DNA of 50,705 nt from an uncultured Clostridium sp. (GTDB lineage Bacteria > Bacillota > Clostridia > TANB77 > CAG-508): NCBI GenBank assembly GCA_902462295.1, contig CABQAZ010000010.1, positions 1 through 50,705 on the forward strand, given 5' to 3'. Every line of letters starts with the position of its first letter. Within the stretch, counting starts at the first letter, position 1. The translations under genes were made by a program, and so were the position numbers. The notes under the pieces are model-generated. The model made no database searches, was not told the DNA's origin, and worked only from the letters and a program-made list of their open reading frames with translations. Positions 42,560 to 50,569 of this stretch are shown here, one piece after another.

Positions 42560-44308
42560 ATGAATGAATACAGAACACATAACTGTAATGAAATTAGTTT
42601 AGAAGATGTAGGTAAAGAAGTAAGAATAGCAGGATGGGTAGAAACAATAAGAGATTTTGGAGGATTAGTATTTTTAGATATTAGAGATATGTATGGTGTA
42701 ACACAAGTAGTAACATCAGGAAAAACAGAAGATGTAGATTTTGCATCACATATTCCGATTGAATCAACAGTAACAGTATTCGGAAAAGTTCGTAAACGTG
42801 ATGAAGAAACAATTAATACAAAAATCAAAACAGGACTTGTAGAAATCCGTATAGAAGAAATTAAAATTTTAGGAAAAAGAACTAAAAATTTACCATTTGA
42901 AGTAAATGAAGATCAAGAAGTTCGTGAAGATTTAAGACTTCAATATAGATTTTTAGATTTAAGAAGTGAAAAGCTAAAAAACAATTTAAGATTAAGAGCT
43001 AGTGTAATACAATTTTTAAGAAGCCAAATGATAGAACAAGGCTTTTTAGAAGTACAAACACCAATATTAACAAGTTCATCACCAGAAGGAGCAAGAGATT
43101 ATCTAGTACCAAGTCGTTTACATCCAGGAATGTTTTATGCATTGCCACAAGCACCACAACAATTCAAACAATTACTTATGGTGTCTGGTATAGATAAATA
43201 TTTCCAAATAGCACCATGTTTTAGAGATGAAGATGCAAGAGCAGATAGAGCACCAGGTGAATTTTATCAATTAGATATGGAAATGAGTTTTGCAACACAA
43301 GAAGATGTTTTCAATGTAATTGAACCAGTAATATATAACACATTCAAAAAATTCTCAGACAAAGAAATATCTTCAGCTCCATTTAGAAGAATAACATATA
43401 AAGAAGCAATGTTAAAATATGGTTCAGATAAACCTGATTTAAGAAATCCATTATTTATAATTGATTTATCAGAATTCTTTAGTAAATGTACATTTAAACC
43501 ATTTATAAATAGAACAGTTAGAGCAATAAAAGTAAGTGGACATATGTCAAAAGGATTTCATGAAAAAATGCTAGATTATGCAATGTCAATAGGAATGGGA
43601 GGACTTGGATATCTTGAAGTTCAAGAAGATATGAGTTTTAAAGGTCCAATAGATAAATTTATTCCAGCTGAATTGAAAAAAGAATTGTTAGAAATTGCAG
43701 ATTTACACAAAGATGATACAATATTCTTTATTGCAGATAATGAAAAAAGAGCAACAGAATTAGCTGGTCAAATAAGAACAGAACTTGCAAAAAGATTAGA
43801 TTTAATTGATGATAGCAAATTTGAATTTTGTTGGATAGTAGATTTTCCAATGTTTGAAATTGACGAACATGATAAAATCCAATTTAGCCATAATCCATTT
43901 TCAATGCCACAAGGAGGATTAGATGCATTAGAAAATCAAAATCCATTAGATATTGTAGCATATCAATATGATTTAGTATGTAATGGTATAGAATTATCTT
44001 CAGGAGCTGTAAGAAACCATGATATAAATATTATGGTAAAAGCATTTGAAATGGCTGGATATACTGAAGATGAGGTAAAAACAAAATTTGGAGCATTATA
44101 CACGGCATTTCAATTTGGGGCTCCACCACATGCAGGTATTGCACCAGGTGTTGATAGAATGCTAATGCTATTAACAGGAGCTGATAGTATTAAAGAAGTT
44201 ATTGCATTCCCACTAAATAGCAAAGCACAAGATTTAATGATGGGTGCACCAAGTAATGTAAATAAGAATCAACTTAGAGAGGTTCATATAAAATTAGATA
44301 TAAAATAG
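42560..44308 (+). CDS. aspS: Aspartyl-tRNA synthetase, bacterial type
   Basis: It charges tRNA-Asp, and in many bacteria also tRNA-Asn. The 582-residue protein has an N-terminal anticodon-binding OB domain (VRIAGWVETIRDFGGLVFLDIRD), the catalytic domain with EVQTPILTSSSPEGARDYL, motif 2 (FRDEDARADRAPGEFYQLD), a GAD insertion domain (about 285-420) and motif 3 (GIAPGVDRMLMLLTG). The T-box leader carries a terminator. If the specifier is Asn, the enzyme may be non-discriminating and work with GatCAB. This is inference. Confidence 0.97.
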   Translation: MNEYRTHNCNEISLEDVGKEVRIAGWVETIRDFGGLVFLDIRDMYGVTQVVTSGKTEDVDFASHIPIESTVTVFGKVRKRDEETINTKIKTGLVEIRIEEIKILGKRTKNLPFEVNEDQEVREDLRLQYRFLDLRSEKLKNNLRLRASVIQFLRSQMIEQGFLEVQTPILTSSSPEGARDYLVPSRLHPGMFYALPQAPQQFKQLLMVSGIDKYFQIAPCFRDEDARADRAPGEFYQLDMEMSFATQEDVFNVIEPVIYNTFKKFSDKEISSAPFRRITYKEAMLKYGSDKPDLRNPLFIIDLSEFFSKCTFKPFINRTVRAIKVSGHMSKGFHEKMLDYAMSIGMGGLGYLEVQEDMSFKGPIDKFIPAELKKELLEIADLHKDDTIFFIADNEKRATELAGQIRTELAKRLDLIDDSKFEFCWIVDFPMFEIDEHDKIQFSHNPFSMPQGGLDALENQNPLDIVAYQYDLVCNGIELSSGAVRNHDINIMVKAFEMAGYTEDEVKTKFGALYTAFQFGAPPHAGIAPGVDRMLMLLTGADSIKEVIAFPLNSKAQDLMMGAPSNVNKNQLREVHIKLDIK

Positions 44309-44336
44309 TTATATCAAGATGTTTTATATTAATATA

Positions 44337-44523
44337 AAGAAAACCTTGAATTATAAGTTTTTCATTACATTCCTCGGCTTATTATGAAATTTAAGAAATT
44401 CTAATTCATTTTATGGCTCTTTTCCACTCTCGTGAACTCTTTCCATAAAATCTCAAAGAATTTCTAAAATTTCTCCATGCACATTCGTCATTTCATTCAA
44501 AACTTATAGTTCAAGGCTTTCTT
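44337..44523. repeat. 187-bp imperfect palindromic element between aspS and gpr (MITE-like or structured RNA)
   Basis: The outer arms of 25 bases (44337-44361 and 44499-44523) are nearly perfect inverted repeats around CCTTGAA-TATAAGTTTT, with 2 mismatches. Inner arms of 31 bases (44386-44416 and 44443-44473) also pair, around GAAATTT-AGAAATTCT and ATTTTATGG. The centre and the segment between inner and outer 3' arms (44474-44498) are unpaired and less AT-rich. No gene is found in it on either strand. No transposase is visible. The region could act as a terminator or a cruciform. Confidence 0.7.
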
Positions 44524-44533
44524 GTAAAAAAAA

Positions 44534-44562
44534 GAATAATAATCTCTAACTTAGAAATAATA
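44534..44562 (+). promoter_or_regulatory. Possible sigma-G-like promoter of gpr
   Basis: GAATA at 44534-44538, 17-base spacer, AATAATA at 44556-44562. This fits the sigma-G pattern except for A in place of the first C of the -10 element. gpr is sigma-F/G-dependent in Bacillus. The surrounding DNA is very AT-rich, so chance similarity is possible. Confidence 0.35.
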
Positions 44563-44595
44563 ATAAAAATTATATTTTGTAAGTTGGAGGTTTTT

Positions 44596-45528
44596 ATGTA
44601 TAATTTTAGGACAGATTTAGCACTTGAAAGAAAAGACATATATCAAAAGGCAAATAATTTAAAACAAATTGACGGGGTTGAAAGTACAGAAGAAAAAATA
44701 AATGAAAAATTAAAAGTTACAAGAGTAGAAATTACTAATCAAAATGGAGAAAAAGCAATAGGAAAACCGATGGGAAATTATGTTACAATAGATGTGAAAA
44801 ATTTAAAATTAGCGGAAGATGAGGATATACAAAATGCTTCTGAAGTAGTTGCTAATGAATTAAAAAAAATAATAAAACTTCATACAGATAAACATGGTGA
44901 TATTTTAGTTGTAGGTTTAGGAAATATATATGTTACACCAGATGCACTTGGTCCAAAGGTAATAAACGAAATTGATGTTACAAGACATATAATAAAATAT
45001 TTACCACAATTTGTAGATGAGGATACAAGACCTGTAAGTGCAATTTCACCAGGAGTTTTAGGAACAACAGGAATCGAAACAGTAGAAATATTAAAAGGAA
45101 TAGTGGATAATATTAATCCTAAATTATTGATAGTTATTGATGCACTAGCTTCAAGAAGTATAGAAAGAATAAGTAGTACAATTCAAATATCAGATACAGG
45201 AATTGTACCAGGTGCAGGTGTTGGTAATACAAGGCAAGAAATAAGTAAAAAAACTTTAAATGTGCCTGTTATTTCAATAGGAATTCCTACTGTTGTTGAA
45301 CTTGCGACTCTTGTGTCAGATGGAATTGATATTTTTATTGATAGATTACAAGATAAAGCTGAGTCAAATGAATATTTAAACAGATTACAGCAAAATGATA
45401 AATATGAAGAGGTTAAAGAGGCTTTGAATGTTGGGGATTATAATATGATTGTTACTCCTAAAGAGATTGATGATTTGATTGAAAATATGAAAGATATTGT
45501 TGCTAGAGGAATTAATTTTGCGGTATAA
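44596..45528 (+). CDS. gpr: Germination protease GPR
   Basis: GPR degrades small acid-soluble spore proteins at germination. It is an aspartate-dependent protease made as a zymogen. The 310-residue protein starts MYNFRTDLALERKDIYQ (prosegment), and its core has VVGLGNIYVTPDALGPKV, SPGVLGTTGIETVEIL, LLIVIDALASRSIERI and GTVPGAGVG-like (as GIVPGAGVGNTRQEI). ATG 44596 follows TTGGAGG. TTG 44584 upstream is less good. It is the second direct sign of sporulation in the window. It ends in a bidirectional hairpin. Confidence 0.95.
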   Translation: MYNFRTDLALERKDIYQKANNLKQIDGVESTEEKINEKLKVTRVEITNQNGEKAIGKPMGNYVTIDVKNLKLAEDEDIQNASEVVANELKKIIKLHTDKHGDILVVGLGNIYVTPDALGPKVINEIDVTRHIIKYLPQFVDEDTRPVSAISPGVLGTTGIETVEILKGIVDNINPKLLIVIDALASRSIERISSTIQISDTGIVPGAGVGNTRQEISKKTLNVPVISIGIPTVVELATLVSDGIDIFIDRLQDKAESNEYLNRLQQNDKYEEVKEALNVGDYNMIVTPKEIDDLIENMKDIVARGINFAV

Positions 45529-45559
45529 ATTTGATTTTTAATTGTAAGTAGAAAAGTAG

Positions 45560-45594
45560 AAAAAAGAACCTTGAAATTTCGAGGTTCTTTTTTC
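45560..45594. terminator. Bidirectional terminator between gpr and the SUMF1 gene
   Basis: AAAAAAGAACCT-TGAAA pairs with TTTCG-AGGTTCTTTTTT as a nearly perfect palindrome with A/T runs on both sides, so it can serve both convergent genes. Confidence 0.85.
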
Positions 45595-45610
45595 TGCTTT
45601 TTTACACATT

Positions 45611-46621
45611 TTATGGTTTCAAATATAGTGCGATATGAAAACCATATTTATCTAGGTTTGGAAAATCGTATTCTGAGACTTGTCGAGTGGCGGCAGCACA
45701 AGTTCTTCCAGAATCTTTAAAGCTACCACCTCGACGAACACGAGCTTTAGAAAAACCAAATTCTTCTTGTGTTAAATCTGTTACATTACCTGCAAAGTCA
45801 TATAGCCGATTAACACACCAAGTATCACTTATTCCTGTTAATTGCGGTTTTCTTTCTTTGATACAGTCATCTTGTTGCTTTTCATGAAAGTAGTTTCCCC
45901 AACTTGTTGAATTGGTAACAATTGAGTAAAATGACTTTTTACCTGATTTCATGAACCATTCAAGAACAGAATCATACTCAGCTCCATAAGTCAAATGGCT
46001 TTTTATGGTATCAGTATTTTCAAAACTTGATGCAAGGTGAAGGATTTCATCTCTAGTACATTCCAAAGGTATTTCACATCGTTTTGACTGAGGATTTCCA
46101 TATTTGGACATAGAGATATTATACCTTGATATGTAGAATCCGCCATATTTTTTTACACTTTTTACTTGCATTTGTAGTTCTTCAGTTAATGGTTCATAAA
46201 AATCTTTCCTTGAAAAAATTTCTGGATTTGCAAAATAGCATCTTCTTCCAAACTTGCTATTAAACGAAATTCCGTCAAGGGTTCCATTTGGATTTAAGAA
46301 ACCAACTGGAATCCAAACAAATTGACTTTCATCAGATTCACGTTCAATTACAAATCCATCTTTCCAATTTCCACGTATATATATATAACCTGATGGAATT
46401 GGGGGATTAGCATAATTTTCTTTTAAACTAGTATCAACGTGTTGAATTTCTGTTTCTTTTGGTAATAAGTGTGTTTGCTTTGAACAGTTTTGGTCACAAA
46501 AAGATGAATCATCGATATTGGCTTTAATTATTACTTTTCCATCCTTTTCATTTGAAACCTCAAATGTTATTCCATTTGGTGCTTCAAGTTCAAGCACCAA
46601 TTTTTTTTCATACCGTGTCAT
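45611..46621 (-). CDS. SUMF1/FGE-fold (formylglycine-generating-enzyme-like) domain protein, foreign character
   Basis: This 336-residue protein has a beta-rich N-terminal part (about 1-90, LVLELEAPNGITFEV) and a C-terminal SUMF1-like domain (about 100-336). Its landmarks are FVWIPVG, GGFYISRYNIS, TYGAEYDSVLEWF, NSTSWGNY, YDFAGNVTDLTQEEFGF and RRGGSFKDSG. I do not see the copper-binding cysteine pair of true formylglycine enzymes, so catalysis is doubtful. AAGGAGGT precedes the ATG. Codon use differs from the neighbours: GC is visibly higher, and it has two in-frame CGG codons (codon 3, 46615-46613, and 45808-45806), the only ones in the window outside the frameshift sites. Both are followed by pyrimidines and the frame is continuous. 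This suggests horizontal acquisition. Confidence 0.85.
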   Translation of the reverse strand: MTRYEKKLVLELEAPNGITFEVSNEKDGKVIIKANIDDSSFCDQNCSKQTHLLPKETEIQHVDTSLKENYANPPIPSGYIYIRGNWKDGFVIERESDESQFVWIPVGFLNPNGTLDGISFNSKFGRRCYFANPEIFSRKDFYEPLTEELQMQVKSVKKYGGFYISRYNISMSKYGNPQSKRCEIPLECTRDEILHLASSFENTDTIKSHLTYGAEYDSVLEWFMKSGKKSFYSIVTNSTSWGNYFHEKQQDDCIKERKPQLTGISDTWCVNRLYDFAGNVTDLTQEEFGFSKARVRRGGSFKDSGRTCAAATRQVSEYDFPNLDKYGFHIALYLKP

Positions 46622-46677
46622 AAGTTTTACCTCCTTAAGTAAATAATAATCGGTATTAATATATAGTTGTCATAATT

Positions 46678-46697
46678 ATTATATTACCATACTTTTT
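46678..46697 (-). promoter_or_regulatory. Promoter box of the SUMF1 gene, shared with the opposite gene
   Basis: On the minus strand, AAAAAGTATGGT is followed by AA and a perfect TATAAT (46683-46678), about 50 bases before the start codon. Confidence 0.45.
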
Positions 46698-46804
46698 TAT
46701 ATTTTTCAAGTAATAAAGCAACTATTATTCTGTAATATATTAAGAAATAATTAATAAAAACATATAGTAAAAATAAAACTATCATGATATAATTAGACTG
46801 TACT

Positions 46805-46823
46805 AAAAAGTATGGTTTATAAT
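46805..46823 (+). promoter_or_regulatory. Promoter box of the DUF4116 gene, shared with the opposite gene
   Basis: AAAAAGTATGGT (46805-46816) is followed by TT and a perfect TATAAT (46818-46823), the same arrangement as in the SUMF1 promoter on the other strand. The -35 region is poor. Confidence 0.5.
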
Positions 46824-46900
46824 TTAAAAAAAAAGACAAATAATTTTATAAAATAAAGAAGGGAGGAATTAATACGCCAGAAAGAATCGAAATAACAAAA

Positions 46901-47401
46901 ATGAAACAAAACTCAAATAATAGACAATATGTAATAGAAAATGTAAAAAATGAAGGGGCATTATTAGAATTTGCAAGTGAAGAATTAAGAGATGATAAAG
47001 AAATTGTATTAGAAGCAATACATAATAATCCAGAAGCATTAGAATTTGCAAGTGATAGATTAAAAGGTGATAGAGAGGTAGTATATGAATCTGTTAGTAA
47101 AGTTGGTTGGACATATTGCTATGCAAAAGAGGAATTGTTAAATGATAAAGAACTATTAATGTCAGGGCTAAAAATATCAGGACAAATATTATATTTTGCA
47201 GAACAGGAAATGAGAGATGATAAAGAAGTTGTAATGCAAGCAGTAACAAATAAACCTATTATAATAAAATATGCAAGTAACAGACTTAGAGAGGATAAGG
47301 ATATAGGTTTATTAGCAATGAATGTTAATAAAAAATGTTATGAATTTTTAGGTCCAAACTTAAAAAAGGATGAAGATATATTAAATATATTAAATGGATA
47401 A
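46901..47401 (+). CDS. DUF4116-repeat protein
   Basis: This 166-residue protein is made of about four to five helical repeats of the DUF4116 type (LEFASEELRDDKEIVLEAI, then LEFASDRLKGDREVV and further copies up to LREDKDIGLLAM). Function is unknown. DUF4116 proteins are often surface-associated or found near membrane genes. The start is unclear. ATG 46901 has no ribosome binding site, but GGGAGGA lies at 46861-46867, with its core ending 7 bases before an in-frame ACG at 46874. No in-frame ATG, GTG or TTG is close to the site. The true product may be 9 residues longer. Confidence 0.78.
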   Translation: MKQNSNNRQYVIENVKNEGALLEFASEELRDDKEIVLEAIHNNPEALEFASDRLKGDREVVYESVSKVGWTYCYAKEELLNDKELLMSGLKISGQILYFAEQEMRDDKEVVMQAVTNKPIIIKYASNRLREDKDIGLLAMNVNKKCYEFLGPNLKKDEDILNILNG

Positions 47402-47437
47402 ATATATGATTTTTTAATAAAAAGGGGGAAATGTAAA

Positions 47438-48052
47438 ATGAATTTTTTAAAAAAGATTAATAAAGGATTAATTTTATCTGTGTTAGTAGTTGCATTATTA
47501 GTAATATATTTAACAAGTATAGATAAACAAAGAAATGAGGATAAAATACTGATAAAAACTATGTGTGAAGAATTTATAGAGCTTACAGATAAATATGTAG
47601 TATTGCCAGAAGATATGCAAAGTTTTGCAGGAGAGATATCAAAAGAAAATGAAGAAAAGCTCCAAAAACAATTAAAAGAAGAATTAGAAAATAAAATGGT
47701 AAAAAATAATGAAGCTGTTAAAATACAATATCAGTATATATTAGATGAACTAAAAGATGGATATAGTACAAAAAATCATGTAAAGACAAAAAATAAAAGA
47801 ACAATAACTAAAATATCAAATTATGAATTTGATGGTAATCAAGTAAAGGTGACATTACAAACATCAACGGAAATACATTATAAATATATAGAAGAAGATA
47901 CAGGAGAAGAAAAAGAAAAGCAAAATACAATTTCAAGTACAGATGATGAAATAATCTTACAAAAAGTTGATGGGCAATGGAAAATTATATATTCAAATAT
48001 GAAATTTGGAGATAATAGCATAAATTATGTTGATTCAATGATGATGTATTAA
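47438..48052 (+). CDS. Membrane-anchored protein of unknown function, upstream of an ABC exporter
   Basis: This 204-residue protein has one N-terminal helix (about 12-28) and an extracytoplasmic region with helices (30-90) followed by a beta-rich domain (about 110-204: ITKISNYEFDGNQVKVTLQ, DDEIILQKVDGQWKIIY). The second half has the look of an NTF2-like or SnoaL-like fold, but I cannot confirm that. AAAGGGGGAAA lies before the ATG. Sixteen bases separate it from the ABC ATPase, so it may be an accessory of the exporter. Confidence 0.75.
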   Translation: MNFLKKINKGLILSVLVVALLVIYLTSIDKQRNEDKILIKTMCEEFIELTDKYVVLPEDMQSFAGEISKENEEKLQKQLKEELENKMVKNNEAVKIQYQYILDELKDGYSTKNHVKTKNKRTITKISNYEFDGNQVKVTLQTSTEIHYKYIEEDTGEEKEKQNTISSTDDEIILQKVDGQWKIIYSNMKFGDNSINYVDSMMMY

Positions 48053-48067
48053 AAAGGGGGATAAAAA

Positions 48068-48973
48068 ATGTCTAAGACAGTTTTAGAATTGAAAAATGTA
48101 AACAAATCATTTGGAAAAAGAAAAGTAATTAACAATATTAGTCTTGAAGTTAAAGAGGGAGAAATTTATGGATTTTTAGGACCAAATGGTTCTGGAAAAA
48201 CAACAACAATTAAAATGATTTTAAGATTAATTGAAAGTGATTCAGGTGAAATAAAAGTTAATGGATATGATACTAAAAAACAATTTGAAAAAGCAATGGA
48301 ATGTATAGGTGCAATAGTTGAAAATCCAGATATGTATAAATATATGTCAGGAATTGATAATTTGAAGTTACATGCAAGAATAAGAAATATAGATGAAAAG
48401 AGAATAGATGAAGTTCTAAATATGGTTGAATTAAAGGGAAGAGAAAATGATAAGGTTGGAAAATATTCTCTAGGTATGAAGCAAAGGTTAGGTCTAGCAC
48501 TAACATTATTACATAAACCTAAGGTACTAATATTAGATGAGCCAACAAATGGCCTAGATCCAGCTGGAATAAAGAAATTAAGAGATATTTTAAAAGAGAT
48601 AGCACATAAAGATGGTGTTGCAGTATTTGTTTCATCACACATATTATCAGAAATGCAATTAATGTGTGACAAAGTAGCTGTTATAAATAATGGAGAAATA
48701 GTTAGAGTTGAAGAAATACTAAAAGAAAATGAGAAAACAGAAACAGTTGAAATAAAAGTAAAGAATGTAGAAAAAGCAATAGAAATAATGAAAGAAAAAT
48801 TTAATTTAGCTGTAAAACAAACAGAAGAAAGTATACAAGTTACGATTTTAACAGAGAATTTACCTAAAGTTGTAAAAGAATTAGCCATTGCAGATACAGA
48901 AGTAAAAGCAGTTATACCAAAAGAGCATAATTTAGAAGAAATATTCTTTGATGCAACAAAAGGAGGAAAATAA
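48068..48973 (+). CDS. ABC transporter ATP-binding protein (BcrA-type)
   Basis: This 301-residue ATPase powers the exporter formed with the following permease. The motifs are Walker A (GPNGSGKTTTI, near 39), signature (YSLGMKQRLGLA, near 136), Walker B (LILDEPTNGLD, near 157) and H-loop (FVSSHIL, near 193). The C-terminal 80 residues form a domain found in bacitracin- or lantibiotic-type exporters. Spacing to the permease is a single base, with AGGAGG inside its 3' end. Confidence 0.94.
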   Translation: MSKTVLELKNVNKSFGKRKVINNISLEVKEGEIYGFLGPNGSGKTTTIKMILRLIESDSGEIKVNGYDTKKQFEKAMECIGAIVENPDMYKYMSGIDNLKLHARIRNIDEKRIDEVLNMVELKGRENDKVGKYSLGMKQRLGLALTLLHKPKVLILDEPTNGLDPAGIKKLRDILKEIAHKDGVAVFVSSHILSEMQLMCDKVAVINNGEIVRVEEILKENEKTETVEIKVKNVEKAIEIMKEKFNLAVKQTEESIQVTILTENLPKVVKELAIADTEVKAVIPKEHNLEEIFFDATKGGK

Positions 48974-48974
48974 A

Positions 48975-50405
48975 ATGAAAGTTTTGAAATTATTTATAGA
49001 CGAAAATATAAAAATATGGAAAAAGTTTTCCAATAAATTATTAATATTAGCAGTGGTATTATCATTATTTGGAGTTCTTGGTCTTACAAAGTTTATGCAA
49101 TATATAGAAGAAGACAATCAAATATCAGTACAAGTTGAGTCTTCAAATGAGTATTTAAAAAATGAGATAAACTATTTAAAAGAACAACTAAAAAATGAAG
49201 ACATGGATGCAGAAAGCAAAGATTCTATACAAAAGCAGTTAGGAGAATATGAATTATATTTAGAGTATGATATAAGTTTATATGAAGATACTTGGAAAAA
49301 TGATATTGTTAGAAGAATTGTAGATTTAAGACAAAATGAGCAAAATGATGAAGCGGAAAAACTAATACAAATATTAAAAGAAAATAACTATTCTGAATAT
49401 ATTAAAATTCAAAAAGAAATTTTAAAAACACAATTAGACAATAAAGAAATAGAAAATAAAGAATATGATGATGAAATATTAATATTAGAATTAAAAGAAA
49501 AAAATGAAATAGGAAAAAATCAAGATGATTGGAAAACATCTGTTATTAGAGAAATACAGATTAGTCAAAAAAGTTTAAGAAATGGAATTAATCAAAATAC
49601 AAGAAAAGTTTTAAAAGCAGAAGAAATACAAAAATTAGAGGATTTAGTAAAAATAGATATATATAGATTAGAACATAATATAGCACCTACAGATGAAGGG
49701 TCAGAACAAAATTATAGACTGAGATTTGAAATGTTATCACCGATGTTTGTAATTGCAGTGATATCGGTAATTATAGTAGTTATAGCTGGTGGAACAATAT
49801 CAACAGAAGTATCTTCTGGAACAATTAAATTTTGGGCATTAACACCCAATAAGAGATGGAAAATACTTACTGCAAAATTAATGTCAATATTATTTTACAT
49901 AATAATAATAACATTAGTAATGTCTTTATTAAGTGTAGCTTTTGCTAATATATTTTTCAAAGGAGATGGAGCTACATATTTGTATGTGAAAAACGGAGAA
50001 GTAAAAGAAATTGGAAATATTCTATATACTGTAGAATTATATTTTGCTAAAGCAATTCCAGTAGTTATGTTTGCATTATTTGCAGTAATGTTTTCAACAA
50101 TTACAAGAAATACAGCAGCTTCGGTAAGTTTTAGTATGGCTTTATATATGGGAAATGGTATAGTTATGATGATTATAAATCAATATATAAAAAAGGATTG
50201 GATAAAATTTGTACCATTTAATAACTTAGATATAGCAGATAAAATATTTGTTAATTCAACAAATGTAACACAAATGGTAAGTGATGTAAGTGGGAATTTT
50301 GCAACTTCAACATCATTAGGATTTTCTATTGGGATATTAACAGTTTGTGCTATTCTTATGTTTGTAACAATGTATGATAGTTTTAATAAAAGAGATATAA
50401 TTTAA
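48975..50405 (+). CDS. ABC transporter permease (ABC-2 type) with large extracytoplasmic helical insert
   Basis: This 476-residue permease has its first membrane helix at about 22-42, then an extracytoplasmic helical insert of about 200 residues (45-255, rich in K, E, N, Q). Five or so helices follow from 260 on (VIAVISVIIVVIAGGTISTE, LMSILFYIIIITLVMSLLSV, PVVMFALFAVMFSTI and so on). GTIKFWALTPNKRWKI is typical of ABC-2 permeases. The size of the insert is unusual. ATG 48975 follows AGGAGG. An extension to 48948 lies inside the ATPase gene. Confidence 0.9.
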   Translation: MKVLKLFIDENIKIWKKFSNKLLILAVVLSLFGVLGLTKFMQYIEEDNQISVQVESSNEYLKNEINYLKEQLKNEDMDAESKDSIQKQLGEYELYLEYDISLYEDTWKNDIVRRIVDLRQNEQNDEAEKLIQILKENNYSEYIKIQKEILKTQLDNKEIENKEYDDEILILELKEKNEIGKNQDDWKTSVIREIQISQKSLRNGINQNTRKVLKAEEIQKLEDLVKIDIYRLEHNIAPTDEGSEQNYRLRFEMLSPMFVIAVISVIIVVIAGGTISTEVSSGTIKFWALTPNKRWKILTAKLMSILFYIIIITLVMSLLSVAFANIFFKGDGATYLYVKNGEVKEIGNILYTVELYFAKAIPVVMFALFAVMFSTITRNTAASVSFSMALYMGNGIVMMIINQYIKKDWIKFVPFNNLDIADKIFVNSTNVTQMVSDVSGNFATSTSLGFSIGILTVCAILMFVTMYDSFNKRDII

Positions 50406-50446
50406 ATTATACTATAACAAGATAAAGAAAAAATTACCATAAACAC

Positions 50447-50475
50447 TTGATTTTTAAATAAAAGTATAGTAAAAT
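50447..50475 (+). promoter_or_regulatory. Sigma-A promoter of rpsO
   Basis: TTGATT at 50447-50452, 17-base spacer, TAAAAT at 50470-50475. The leader of about 87 bases holds GGTATAAGGAG, upstream of the ribosome binding site AGGAGGTG (50558-50565), and may include an S15 autoregulatory structure. I cannot confirm its fold. Confidence 0.6.
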
Positions 50476-50569
50476 AAATGAGTAAAAAATGTTCCTTAAA
50501 CTTAGCTCAATAAAAAACACCTATTATTGTTGCTCGGTATAAGGAGAAAAAGAAATAGGAGGTGTAAAC

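Noticed and set aside
45611..46621. SUMF1-domain gene as target of a diversity-generating retroelement
   Set aside because: The C-terminus has the lectin-like RGGSF region, but no reverse transcriptase, Avd or template repeat is in the window, and the end lacks adenine-rich variable codons.
48166..48888. Long open frame on the minus strand opposite the ABC ATPase
   Set aside because: It mirrors a conserved gene with clear ATPase motifs and has no ribosome binding site or recognisable product.
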